Assembly: GCA_963975245.1 (NCBI GenBank)
Contig: CAXBFJ010000012.1
Span: forward strand, 1-64,000
Direction: 5' to 3'
DNA length: 64,000 bases
Source of the DNA: Panacagrimonas sp963975245
Lineage (GTDB): Bacteria > Pseudomonadota > Gammaproteobacteria > Nevskiales > Nevskiaceae
Part shown: piece by piece, positions 53,271-62,449 of the stretch
Layout: each line of letters opens with the position of its first letter
How positions within the stretch are numbered: position 1 is the stretch's first letter
Notes under the pieces: model-generated
What the model was told of the DNA's origin: nothing
The model's input: the letters and a program-made list of their open reading frames with translations, nothing else
Database searches by the model: none
Position numbers and translations under genes: made by a program

Positions 53271-53655
53271 TCGCAGTTTCTTCTCCTGTCGGACGGAGTC
53301 TTTCACTAAAAAGGAGTCGGCAGGTTGCATGTAACGAGGCATCGCCACAGCTGCGGCACTGCAAATTGGCGTAAGCGTTCGGGCTCAGGGACATCATTCT
53401 GAGGGTGGGCGTAGAGGTTTGCGGTGTGCCTATTTAATTACGGATGGAGTCCATTTTCCGGAACCGGCGCAGTCACTTCGCACGCGATGAGCGCATGAGG
53501 ATACGACGAACTAAAACATTTAAATTCATTTCCATTACGCATGTCGACTGGCCAGATATAGCCCGCAGCTCACTGTATCGCCTACTCAGAAAAATGTTCG
53601 ACGCTTAATCTCGAAAAGTATTCAGCGATCCCTACTCAACTGCAGCCTCTCAAAT
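53271..53655. other. Non-coding stretch
   Basis: There is no supported gene in 385 bp. A 37-codon ORF near 53496 is not recognisable. No terminator with a T-tract and no sigma-54 site was found. This is the boundary between the alkylphenol operon and the broken hydrolase. Confidence 0.5.
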
Positions 53656-54331
53656 ATGGCCACATTTCTCATGATTCACGGTGCTTGGCACGGCGGATGG
53701 TGTTTCGAGCCATTGCGGCGGCGGCTGGAACAGAGTGGACATGCCCTGATTGCCCCAACACTACCCGGCATGGGCCGAGTTCGTTGCTGGCCTTGCAGAG
53801 CGTCACCGCGAGCCGGTCATTTTGTGTGGACACAGTCGAGGTGGAATTGTCATTAGCTCGACAGCAGATCGCGTGCCGCAGTGCATAAGCGCATTGATCT
53901 ACATCACGGCTTTCATGTTGCCCAACGAAAAAATTCTACGTGACTTTCAAATGGAAGTGCCCAACATCCGGTTTGGTTCCGCAATCAAGCTGAAAGCGGG
54001 TGGCAAGGCTACCTGCTTTGATCAGGCTCTGGCGGCGGATTTACTGTATCAGCGATGCGCCGTTGCGACACGGCAGGACGCGGCGGCGCGCCTAGTCCCT
54101 GAGCCAATACAGCCGCTGATTAGCCCATTATCTTTGACTGAAAATGGCTTCGGCCAAGTGGTGCGGCACTACATCGAATGCAGCGACGATCGCGCACTCC
54201 TGCCGGAGCGGCAACGAGCAACGCAGCAGGTGTTACCGTGTCAGCGAGTCGTCACGCTAGACAGCGACCACTCGCCATTTCTATGTTGCCCAGATGCCTT
54301 GAGTGCAGCCTTGGACGATCTCGTAACTTGA
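53656..54331 (+). pseudogene. Broken alpha/beta hydrolase (esterase-type)
   Basis: Two frames together give one hydrolase of the plant-esterase-like group. The first (53656 to about 53775) reads FLMIHGAWHGGWCFEPLRRR...LPGMG. The second (about 53765-54331) continues with WAEFVAGL, nucleophile motif CGHSRGG and the His motif DSDHSPFL. Between LPGMG and WAEFV the segment that family members carry is missing, so a deletion with frameshift explains the break better than a sequencing slip of one base. Function is presumed lost. Confidence 0.7.
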
Positions 54332-54702
54332 GTTGCCAGCGGCCCCCAACTTTCACGGGGCGCCATGCGCTAGAAGATCTCGTGAGCGTCGATCACCAGC
54401 CTTCAAAATCGTCCTCCCCAATAGGCTACGGAGCGCCGTTTTGGTGGTCTCCGTGAGGATATCTTTATTGACGATCTGTTCAGAAACCTGTCTCGTCGAT
54501 CTGTGATTTTCATCCAGGAGCCAAGTCAATTAGTGACCTCCCCAAACTGTACTCAGTCTGGGTGCGCGAAAGCGCGAATGCGATCTGCTATTCGGCGTGC
54601 TTCGTCTTCAGCATGCGATTTGCGTCTCTCCTCAGGGTGTTTGAAAGCCCCGATTTACTTCAGCTCATTTTGTTCCGGTTTTCAGGGAGGAGGTTGCCGC
54701 AA
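54332..54702. other. Non-coding stretch
   Basis: There are 371 bp between the broken hydrolase and the FadL-family gene end. Only short ORFs without recognisable content are present. No repeat, promoter or terminator is supported. Confidence 0.45.
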
Positions 54703-55935
54703 TCATTTTGCTGTTTTTGCAGATCGACGATTTTGAAGCTTCCAGGTGACACGGATACCAGCCGACATGTCGGCGTCGGCGGCGTATCGACCAGGGAAGG
54801 CCGGATTGTCCTGCGCGCTTACATTACGTGTCGCTAAGGTGGTCAAGCCAACGTTGAAACCCAGCATCAAGGTTCCGTAATCAATCTCGTAGCCGGCCAT
54901 GAGCATCCGGTTATCGTTGTCAAACATCATGGGCCTCATGCCAGCGTCGCTCAATGCTGCCTTGCTCTCGGTGTAGCCAATCCTGAGCATCGAGTTTGGT
55001 ACGGTAAGGAACTCGAGACCGACACCCCAGCGGACACGGTTCTGGGTATTCGTCATGACCGGTTGGTTCAGCAAAGGAGACTTCTCAAACTTGACCTCTC
55101 CGTGCTCAAAATCATTAAACCGCATCCAGCTCAGCTGCCCCATGAGATTCAGGCGTTCAGACCATTGATATGCCACACCGCCCATCAGCATTTGAGGGGT
55201 AACGAAGTCGACCGAGATGTCCTGCTGTTCTCCTCCGACACTCCCATCTCCTTCCATGTCGATGAAACCGCGGGAACGATATGAGAGGCCCATAGACCAC
55301 GTCGGTGTTGGTGTGTAAACCACACCCACCATGCTGGAAAGGCCGAAGCCGTTCGCTTTGACGTCCACCGGTCCCAATGGGCTGGGTGTTCGCACGCGTT
55401 GTTTTCCATGGGCGGGTGTCAATTGGGCGCCAACGCGTAGACCAGGCAAGACCTCGCGCCCAATGTTGATTCCAAAATTGAGGATGCCTAATTGCCCAGT
55501 GTAGGGTGAGGACAGACCAATATCAGGATCCGCAGGCAAATCGTAGGCCGTGCCGAGTGCGCCATACGCGCCTATGCCCAGAGACCATCCGCCGACTTCA
55601 CCGAGTCCGTACCAGAGGCTCAAGTTGATCGGGGTTTTGTTGCCGGTGCCGTCGTATCCGGTCGCGTCGTTTTGATAATGCGTTACATATCCGAATGCCA
55701 GTACCGCGGCCAATGCTTGGTCTCGCACGGGACCGGCCACGCCCGCGGGATTGAACTGCAAGGCACTGGACCCATCGTCAGGGGATGCCACCGTGTTGCC
55801 TGCGAGTTCAGCATCGCGACCGGAGCCGTGCGGTGATATAAAAAGGGAAGCAAATGCAGAAGGCGCAAAAAAACATGAAATAAGCGCAACGATCGGAGTC
55901 AGCGTCGCGGCAGACTTGGAATGCAATTTGGACAT
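54703..55935 (-). CDS. FadL/TodX-family outer-membrane transporter (OmpP1)
   Basis: The protein is about 410 residues with a Sec signal ending SAFAS. The mature N-terminus (SGRDAELAGNTVASPDDGSSALQ and FNPAGVA) follows the FadL pattern in which a hatch domain with an NPA motif plugs a 14-strand barrel; the C-terminus GIRVTWKLQNR fits a last strand. Such channels admit toluene, xylene or PAH. The ATG at 55935 gives a clean signal; a TTG nine codons upstream has a weak GAGAGGG ahead and cannot be excluded. It lies near the XylM/XylA-like genes. Confidence 0.83.
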   Translation of the reverse strand: MSKLHSKSAATLTPIVALISCFFAPSAFASLFISPHGSGRDAELAGNTVASPDDGSSALQFNPAGVAGPVRDQALAAVLAFGYVTHYQNDATGYDGTGNKTPINLSLWYGLGEVGGWSLGIGAYGALGTAYDLPADPDIGLSSPYTGQLGILNFGINIGREVLPGLRVGAQLTPAHGKQRVRTPSPLGPVDVKANGFGLSSMVGVVYTPTPTWSMGLSYRSRGFIDMEGDGSVGGEQQDISVDFVTPQMLMGGVAYQWSERLNLMGQLSWMRFNDFEHGEVKFEKSPLLNQPVMTNTQNRVRWGVGLEFLTVPNSMLRIGYTESKAALSDAGMRPMMFDNDNRMLMAGYEIDYGTLMLGFNVGLTTLATRNVSAQDNPAFPGRYAADADMSAGIRVTWKLQNRRSAKTAK

Positions 55936-55962
55936 GTTGGTGTTTTGTCGTTGATTGAACAA

Positions 55963-56940
55963 TTAATTGATCGGCCCTCTCCAGCTTCCTCAACTTAGGA
56001 TATTCGAAATGGCGCCCTCAAAATATTCAGAGATAGTGATAGCGATCATCATCGAGAGTGATCAATAAATAAGGCAATGCTTTTTTGTTGATCCATCGAT
56101 GGCTTATGCAGGGTCATGCAAGCAGTAACGTAATCGGATCAAAATAGTTCATTATTGCAAGCCGATGCTTTGTGGCAGCCGAGAGGCTTTGAGTGCGGTT
56201 AATTCGATGCCGCAGGACCGCGCTCAAGAACCCGACATCTACTATGTCGGATCACGCCTTGCCGCGGGGGGCTCACTCGATCCGAGAACAAATTTAGGAA
56301 ATTTTCCGGCCACCCGCAGGCACTGCGGAATTCCAAAACGACAGGTCTTCAATGCGGAGACTTTCATCAGATTTCAGAAGAAATAGGTATCCTCGAACAT
56401 GAGTTCCACGACTGTGCCGGAAACTCGAGGATCGTCCTATGGATCGTTGTCATGTTAGACGCGGTCACGGGCTGAGATCACGACGAAGTGAAGCGCCATA
56501 CTTGCTGGGTGATCCAGGTTACGCTTTCGGGACCACAATCCTTTTATCGACAAATCCGTACACCCACTTCTGGATCCCCAAGAGTCTAACGCTCGCATCA
56601 AGCCTTTAATTGCACGAATTTACGGGCATCGGGGCTCCTGGCACGGTAGCTGCGATCTGTCCATTGAAATAGAGCTGCCGGATTCGAGGACGCCTGAAAA
56701 GGCGGAGGTATTCATGGGAAGCAACGATGATTTCGTATCGCCAGAAATCAGCCCACGAACAGAAGTCACGGGCGCTGTGCCTGTCGAGGATTCCGTTTCT
56801 TCAAAGCTTTCGGGGTCGGAGAAGAAATATAACTTTTGCCGGCACGAATTTTTGGTCGTCTGGGGTCTCCATAAGTTGGCGGCAGGTGATTGCCTACGTC
56901 ACGCCGTCGACAGGCTAAGGCATCTCTTTCGCAGTCGCTT
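55963..56940. other. Gene-poor 1-kb tract with an isolated sigma-54-like site
   Basis: No intact gene is recognised. At 56639-56654 the plus strand reads TGGCACG-N4-CTGCG (N4 = GTAG), with GG and GC ten bases apart and a perfect -24 element. About 60 bp downstream, GGAGG precedes an ATG at 56714 opening a 91-codon frame that runs into the end of the reductase gene on the other strand and is not recognisable. This may be the head of a gene lost by rearrangement. Confidence 0.4.
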
Positions 56941-58014
56941 TCACTTTGTGGTGGCCGCCACATCGCCGGCATCCAGGAACTTGTCGTAATGGATATGCTT
57001 GTGAGGCACGCCGGCTTGGTTAAGAACGAGAATTGCGGCATCGATCATCGGTGGTGGGCCGCAGAGGTAAGCATGCCGCTCGCCCAAGTCCGCGATTTGC
57101 GACTTATTCAGGGCTTGCGTCACAAAGCCACGCTGGCCTCTCCAGTCGCTCTCTTCCGGTTCCTCGGAAAGCAGCGGAATAAAGTTAAATTGTCCGAGCC
57201 AGCTACTCGCCAGCGACTTGATCTCATCCAGTGCATAAAGATCTCGTTGAGCGCGAGCACCGAATACCAGAGTGACGTCGCGCTTGACCTGGGATTCTGC
57301 AGCCTCCTGCATCATCGAAATGATGGGTGCAAGACCGCTGCCGCCTGCGATGCAGACCAATGGAGCCGTTCCTCCACGCAACCAGAAGTTGCCCAGGGGG
57401 CCGCTCAGCTCAACAACGTTGCCGATCTGTGCGGACTCGAATATCCAGTCCGTAAATTCACCGCCCGGCACCTTGCGAACAAAGAACCTGATTTCCTGAC
57501 TGCTGCCGGCACCGAGTTTGCTTGCAAAGGAATACGCGCGACCACGCGCTATTCCTGGCGCTTTGAGTTCCGCGTATTGTCCGGCCGTATAGGGAAAAAA
57601 CTGAGTCGTGCACAGCTTAAGTTCGACAATGTCGTGAGTCAGTTGATCCTTGCCCTTAATCATTGCAGAGACCGAAAGCCTTGGATGGCGCGGCGCATCG
57701 GCTTCAACATCCAATTCCAGTACGCAATGTTCGCCCGCTTTTACTTTCGCCTGGCAAGCCAGAATGTATCCCGCCTGCAATTCTTCTCCGCTGAGGACGT
57801 AAGAGAAATCCCGGATGGGTTTGATCTTTCCAGTTGTCAGCCGAACCTTACAACTCATGCAGGTGCCGACCTTGCAGCTATGAGGGAAAGGGATGCCAGC
57901 ATCCAAGGCGGCTTGGAGAATACTGTGCTCTCCGGGGACGTCGATTTCATTTCCAAAAGGCTCAATGCGAACTCGGCCCAATTGTGTTTCTCGTCGTTTG
58001 AGGAAGCTAAACAT
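56941..58014 (-). CDS. XylA-like monooxygenase reductase
   Basis: The 357-residue reductase has an N-terminal [2Fe-2S] domain (HSCKVGTCMSCK and LACQA), FAD motif RAYSFASKL and NAD domain GGSGLAPIIS with YLCGPPPM. The order matches XylA of xylene monooxygenase and CymAb. It is encoded divergently from the XylM-like hydroxylase, which needs such a partner. The ATG at 58014 was preferred over a TTG six codons upstream. This is the third reductase of its kind in the window. Confidence 0.83.
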   Translation of the reverse strand: MFSFLKRRETQLGRVRIEPFGNEIDVPGEHSILQAALDAGIPFPHSCKVGTCMSCKVRLTTGKIKPIRDFSYVLSGEELQAGYILACQAKVKAGEHCVLELDVEADAPRHPRLSVSAMIKGKDQLTHDIVELKLCTTQFFPYTAGQYAELKAPGIARGRAYSFASKLGAGSSQEIRFFVRKVPGGEFTDWIFESAQIGNVVELSGPLGNFWLRGGTAPLVCIAGGSGLAPIISMMQEAAESQVKRDVTLVFGARAQRDLYALDEIKSLASSWLGQFNFIPLLSEEPEESDWRGQRGFVTQALNKSQIADLGERHAYLCGPPPMIDAAILVLNQAGVPHKHIHYDKFLDAGDVAATTK

Positions 58015-58241
58015 GCGGGCTGTCCGAGACAAGCATTTTTAAATCCATATTTCCAAAAAGCCTATTTCGTGTCTGACTGCATTGCGATCAAGCCAGAAAA
58101 TGATACGCGATTTTTCGTGCCATATTTTCGGGAGCGATCAACAATCGAACGTCGTTATAGCGTCCAGCCAAAGAGGCTTGCAATGCCGCATCACGAATAT
58201 GCACAAACGCTATTTTTCAATGTATGTCGGAGTAAACTTTC

Positions 58242-59354
58242 ATGATGACTACCCTAGGTGAATACACAAGGTATCTGGTGGCAACCGCAATGCTTTGTGT
58301 CGGTCTTGCCGGTCTGGTTTTGGGTGACGCTTGGGTTTGGCTGGGACTGGCCACTTTCGTTGCACTGGCGCTCGCCGACGTAATCCTGGGCAACGATGTC
58401 GAATTGCATGACAAGGCGCCAAAATGGCTTTATGACGGTGTTCTCTACGTGCAGCTCCCGCTTATGCTGGGTTTGTGGATTCTGCTGGGTTTGCATGTGC
58501 GGCACGAGAGTCTCAGTGCTTTCAACTACCTTGGTGCGATCATTTCGGTTGGATTTCTCAGCGCCCTGGCGGGCCTTCCGGCAGCGCACGAATTGATGCA
58601 TCGAAAGCATCCATTCGAAATTTTCTATTCCAGCCTCTATCTGACCTTGTTCGGATTGCCCTTGAATGATCTGTACCACGTTCATGGCCACCATCCGAAC
58701 GTGGGCACCTTTTCAGATTCCGATACGCCGCGGCGGGGGCAGAGCGTGTACGACTTCACGTTCCGATCCCTTTTTCACGGATTTGTCATTGCGGCGCGTC
58801 TTGAATTGACCCGTCTTGAGAAACTCAAGCTGCCGCTGTGGTCACCACGCAGTCGCTTGCTGTGGGGCAGCTTGAGTCTGGTAGTCTGGATCGGCAGTTT
58901 TCTTGCCATCGCCGGTCCCTGGGGGCTGCCAGTGTTATTGATCGCCTGGGTTATGTGCTTCCTGATTATCAGTGGATTCAATTACACCCAGCACTATGGT
59001 CTGGTGCGGCAACCGGGTACCCCCTTGCTGCCACATCACTCATGGAATCATCTTAAGACCCTGAGCCGTGCAGTTTCCTTCGAAATTTCCAATCATTCTG
59101 AACATCACCTGGATCCTGACAAGGCCTATGAGAGGCTTGTCGCTTATCCTCAGGCACCACAGATGCCGAGCATCGTCATGTGCTTTCTGGCTTCGTTTAT
59201 TCCGCGCGTTTGGGAGGAAGTTATCGCTAAACCGCGTTTGAAGCACTGGGATTTTCACCACGCAAGCGAGGTTGAACGAGAGTTGGCCAGAAAAGCGAAT
59301 CAGGCGGCTGGCTGGCCTGAATGGCAGGACGAGACATTGGGGAACGCAACTTAG
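58242..59354 (+). CDS. XylM-like membrane diiron monooxygenase
   Basis: The 370-residue integral-membrane protein of the AlkB/XylM family has the eight-histidine set in three boxes: HELMHRKH (box 1), HVHGHHPNVGT (box 2) and NHSEHHLD (box 3), plus FNYTQHYGLVRQPGTP shared with XylM. It has hydrophobic helix pairs at about 10-50, 70-110 and 205-250. It hydroxylates a methyl or alkyl group on an aromatic ring, as xylene or p-cymene monooxygenase does, with the XylA-like reductase encoded divergently. CGGAG precedes the ATG. Confidence 0.87.
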   Translation: MMTTLGEYTRYLVATAMLCVGLAGLVLGDAWVWLGLATFVALALADVILGNDVELHDKAPKWLYDGVLYVQLPLMLGLWILLGLHVRHESLSAFNYLGAIISVGFLSALAGLPAAHELMHRKHPFEIFYSSLYLTLFGLPLNDLYHVHGHHPNVGTFSDSDTPRRGQSVYDFTFRSLFHGFVIAARLELTRLEKLKLPLWSPRSRLLWGSLSLVVWIGSFLAIAGPWGLPVLLIAWVMCFLIISGFNYTQHYGLVRQPGTPLLPHHSWNHLKTLSRAVSFEISNHSEHHLDPDKAYERLVAYPQAPQMPSIVMCFLASFIPRVWEEVIAKPRLKHWDFHHASEVERELARKANQAAGWPEWQDETLGNAT

Positions 59355-59597
59355 CGCTCTCCAAGCTCGCCTTTTTACACCTGTGGTTCAATTGCGCTGC
59401 AGCGAGAAGTCACCCAAGAGCACAGCGAGCCACTGTCTACTTAACAGCCTGTTTGGGCGACTCGTGGCTCTAGGCAGTTTGCGACTGCGACTGGGCAGAG
59501 CAGAGCACTTCTTTGGTCGGCTGCAAAAGGAGGGCATTGCTAAGCCACATATCTCGCAGGCCGCCAGAGAATTGCAGGTTACGTCTCTGCAAAGGGC

Positions 59598-60380
59598 TTA
59601 CTTAATGTATTTGCGGAAGTCGGGTTTACGCTTTTCCTTCAGCGCGTTGACGCCTTCGCGCGATTCATCGGTGTCGTAATAGAGCTTGAGGGCGTACATG
59701 CCCATGCCCGCAATACCCGCCTGGTGTGCGGTATCCATATTGAAACTGCGCTTGGCGATGGCAAGCGCGGTCGGGCTGCGTTCGCAGATTTCTTCGCCCC
59801 ATTTCTGTACTTCGGCGTCCAACTGGTCGTGCGGCACAACGGCGTTGGCCAGGCCCATCGCAACTGCTTCCGCGCCTGAATAGCGGCGATTGAGATACCA
59901 GATCTCGCGCGCTTTCTTTTCGCCTACCACACGTGCCAGAAAGGCAGTGCCGTAACCGGGGTCGACTGAACCCATTTTCGGCCCGACCTGGCCAAAAATG
60001 GCCCTGTCGGAACAGATGGTGAGATCGCAAATAGTGCACAGGACGTTGCCGCCACCGATGGCGAATCCCTGTACTCGGGCGATGACGGGTTTGGGTACGT
60101 CACGGAGCGCGGTGTGCAGTTCTTCCATTGGCAGGCCGATCGTACCGCGACCGTCATAGTTGCCGTCGTGTGCGGATTGATCGCCGCCCGTGCAGAAGGC
60201 CCTTTCTCCAGCGCCGGCGAGCACGATTGCGCCCACGCTGCGGTCATATCCGGCATGGTTCAATGCCTTTATTAATTCGTCACATGTCTGGCCGCGGAAC
60301 GCATTCATTTTCTCTGGCCGGTTGATCGTGATCCAAGCCACGCCGTTTCGAACATCGTACAGGATGTCTTCGAATTCCAT
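59598..60380 (-). CDS. badI: 2-Ketocyclohexanecarboxyl-CoA hydrolase (BadI)
   Basis: The 260-residue crotonase-fold enzyme matches BadI of Rhodopseudomonas palustris nearly throughout as I recall it (CTGGDQSAHDGNYDGRGT, GQVGPKMGSVDPGYGTAF, AIAKRSFNMDTAHQAGIAG). BadI opens the ring of 2-ketocyclohexanecarboxyl-CoA to pimelyl-CoA. The family is related to MenB, but the context with BadH supports BadI. The ATG at 60380 was chosen over a TTG two codons upstream. The gene is downstream of BadH in one operon. Confidence 0.88.
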   Translation of the reverse strand: MEFEDILYDVRNGVAWITINRPEKMNAFRGQTCDELIKALNHAGYDRSVGAIVLAGAGERAFCTGGDQSAHDGNYDGRGTIGLPMEELHTALRDVPKPVIARVQGFAIGGGNVLCTICDLTICSDRAIFGQVGPKMGSVDPGYGTAFLARVVGEKKAREIWYLNRRYSGAEAVAMGLANAVVPHDQLDAEVQKWGEEICERSPTALAIAKRSFNMDTAHQAGIAGMGMYALKLYYDTDESREGVNALKEKRKPDFRKYIK

Positions 60381-60416
60381 ATTCAATTTATCTCGTCAGG
60401 GGATTGGGGTGAAATT

Positions 60417-61184
60417 TCAGCCGTTCATGGTCAGACCACCGGACACGCTGAGCACTTGCCCGGTAATATAGGCGGCATCGTCGCTGGCGAAGAACGTTAT
60501 GGCGCCCGGCAGGTCCTCGGGCTGACCGATACGGCCAAGCGGGATCGAGCGTCTGAACGCTTCCATGAGCTTTTCGGGATTGCCGGCACCTTCCTTGTAG
60601 TCAGCGAACAAGGCGGTATCGGTGGGGCCTGGGCAAACCACGTTGACTGTGATGCCGTGACGCGCATGCTCACGTGCGATGGTCTTGGAGAAAGCCACCA
60701 GTCCGCCTTTGCAGGCCGCATATACTGCCTCGCCAGAAGAGCCGACGCGCGCTGCGTCAGATGCAATGTTCACAATACGCCCACCCTTGCGCGCGGTCAT
60801 GCCGGGCAAAACCGCATGGTGCATGTGCAGCGCGCCGATCAGGTTAATCGAGATCAGCTTGTCCCACTGAACGGGTTCGGTCTTCATGAACGGTTGGAAT
60901 ACATCCCAGCCGGCGTTGTTGACCAGAACATCGATTGGCCCCAGTTTCGACTCGGCACCCGCTATTGCAGCATCTACGGACTCGCGGTCGGTGATGTCGC
61001 AACGGAAGGCGTCGGCTGCGCCCCCTTCAGCGCGGATTGCACTTGCAACCCTCTCGGCCGCGTCGAGGTTCAAATCCAATACCGCGACGCGGGCCCCTTC
61101 TTTTGCGAAGCGGCGACAAGTTGCGCCGCCGATGCCGCCGCCGCCGCCTGTGATGACGGCCACTCTACTTTCAAGTCTGTTCAT
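60417..61184 (-). CDS. badH: 2-Hydroxycyclohexanecarboxyl-CoA dehydrogenase (BadH)
   Basis: The 255-residue short-chain dehydrogenase has the GGGGGIGGATCRRFA nucleotide motif and active-site stretch NIASDAARVGSSGEAVYAACK, both as in BadH. It oxidises the 2-hydroxy group to the ketone that BadI cleaves. The start at 61184 follows GGAG and aligns with the BadH N-terminus; ATGs three or four codons upstream are possible. It lies 36 bp upstream of badI. Confidence 0.87.
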   Translation of the reverse strand: MNRLESRVAVITGGGGGIGGATCRRFAKEGARVAVLDLNLDAAERVASAIRAEGGAADAFRCDITDRESVDAAIAGAESKLGPIDVLVNNAGWDVFQPFMKTEPVQWDKLISINLIGALHMHHAVLPGMTARKGGRIVNIASDAARVGSSGEAVYAACKGGLVAFSKTIAREHARHGITVNVVCPGPTDTALFADYKEGAGNPEKLMEAFRRSIPLGRIGQPEDLPGAITFFASDDAAYITGQVLSVSGGLTMNG

Positions 61185-61240
61185 CATGCTCTCCATTCGC
61201 GTTGATGATTTGTTTCGTGCGTTGCTTGCATCGCAGCGCT

Positions 61241-62449
61241 TCAGATTCGGACGACGCCGCGATCCTGCAAGTAGCCTATCTCGCTGGACGAAAGTCCAAG
61301 CAGATATGAAAGCACTTCCTCCGTGTCCGCCCCGAGTTCTGGCGTCGGCTCTGCGGGTAGACGGCCGGCGTCAAAATCGAGAGGAATCGCCGACGATAAT
61401 ATGTTGCCGACGCCACTCTGCTGGACTGTGCGGAACATGGGATTTTCTTCAGAGCAGGCAGGATCATTAGTAACGAGTTGTTTAATGCTCTGGTAGCGGT
61501 CCCAGCATACGGAATGCGCGTCAAAAATTGTGGCGACTTCGGACAGTGGACGAGCTGCAATCCACGGGCCGATGATCGCTGCAATCTCTCTGCGTGCGGT
61601 GAATCGTTCGCCTTCCAGATCGAGGTTTACCTTGAATTGTTCCGCGAGCGCTTTGATTTGAGCGCCGATGCCGGTCGCGATACATAGTGAGCGCCACTGT
61701 CTGGTGGTTAGCCCCATGACCATGATGCGTGCATCGTCGCGAGTAACAAAATCTCGGCCGAAGGCGCCGAACAAGTCATTGCCGTAGCGGGCGCGCTCAC
61801 CATAAAGCTGTGCCTCCGCAATCAAGCCTAGATTTCCGATCGTCGCCAAGGCGACATCTTCTAGCGCGAGCTTAATGTGCTGCCCCTCGCCAGTACGACG
61901 ACGATGGCGCTCCGCAGCGAGCAGGCCAACTACAGCCATTTGCCCGGTGATGAGATCCCAGGTCGGCAGCACGTGGTTTACTGCACCTTTGTGGCCGACC
62001 GGTCCGGTGAGGTAGGGGACCCCTACTTTGGCGTTCACCGTATAGTCCACAGCCGATTTTCCCTTATGGTCGCCCTGAATGGTGAGCTGGATGAGGTCAG
62101 AGCGCTTCGCTTTGAGCGCCTCGTAGTTCAGCCAACTACGCGGCGGGAAATTAGTGAGCAGGATTCCCGCATCCTCGCCGGGCGCCACGATCAGTGCCTG
62201 CACCAACTCGCGTCCTTCTGGCTTGTTGAAGTCGATAGTGACTGAGCGTTTGAATTTGTTAAGCCCGGCCCAGAACAGGCTGATGTTGTCCTCCGTGACT
62301 GGCCAGCGGCGATAGTCGAGGCCGCCGCTGGGCGGATCAATGCGAATTACCTCTGCACCCATCTGTGCCAGGGTCAAGCCACCGAGCGGCGCGGCGACGA
62401 AGGCGCCGATCTCAACCACTCTCAGTCCCTGGAGGATGCCGGTGCTCAT
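61241..62449 (-). CDS. CaiB/BaiF family CoA-transferase
   Basis: The 402-residue class III CoA-transferase starts LRVVEIGAFVAAPLGGLTLAQMGAEVIRIDPP and has the likely nucleophile Asp in PTWDLITGQMAV. Its ATG overlaps the stop of the acyl-CoA dehydrogenase by one base (TGATG). In this setting it probably puts CoA on a cyclohexane- or arene-carboxylate or an alkylsuccinate-like acid; the classical bad cluster uses a ligase (AliA/BadA) instead. Substrate not determined. Confidence 0.83.
   Translation of the reverse strand: MSTGILQGLRVVEIGAFVAAPLGGLTLAQMGAEVIRIDPPSGGLDYRRWPVTEDNISLFWAGLNKFKRSVTIDFNKPEGRELVQALIVAPGEDAGILLTNFPPRSWLNYEALKAKRSDLIQLTIQGDHKGKSAVDYTVNAKVGVPYLTGPVGHKGAVNHVLPTWDLITGQMAVVGLLAAERHRRRTGEGQHIKLALEDVALATIGNLGLIAEAQLYGERARYGNDLFGAFGRDFVTRDDARIMVMGLTTRQWRSLCIATGIGAQIKALAEQFKVNLDLEGERFTARREIAAIIGPWIAARPLSEVATIFDAHSVCWDRYQSIKQLVTNDPACSEENPMFRTVQQSGVGNILSSAIPLDFDAGRLPAEPTPELGADTEEVLSYLLGLSSSEIGYLQDRGVVRI

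Noticed and set aside
58107..58122. TGGCACG on the minus strand ahead of the XylA-like gene
   Set aside because: The nearest GC is eleven bases after the GG instead of ten, and the -12 element is otherwise poor, so it should not bind sigma-54.
56890..58245. 451-codon plus-strand frame opposite the XylA-like gene
   Set aside because: Cys/Arg-rich antisense shadow; the minus frame has the [2Fe-2S], FAD and NAD motifs.
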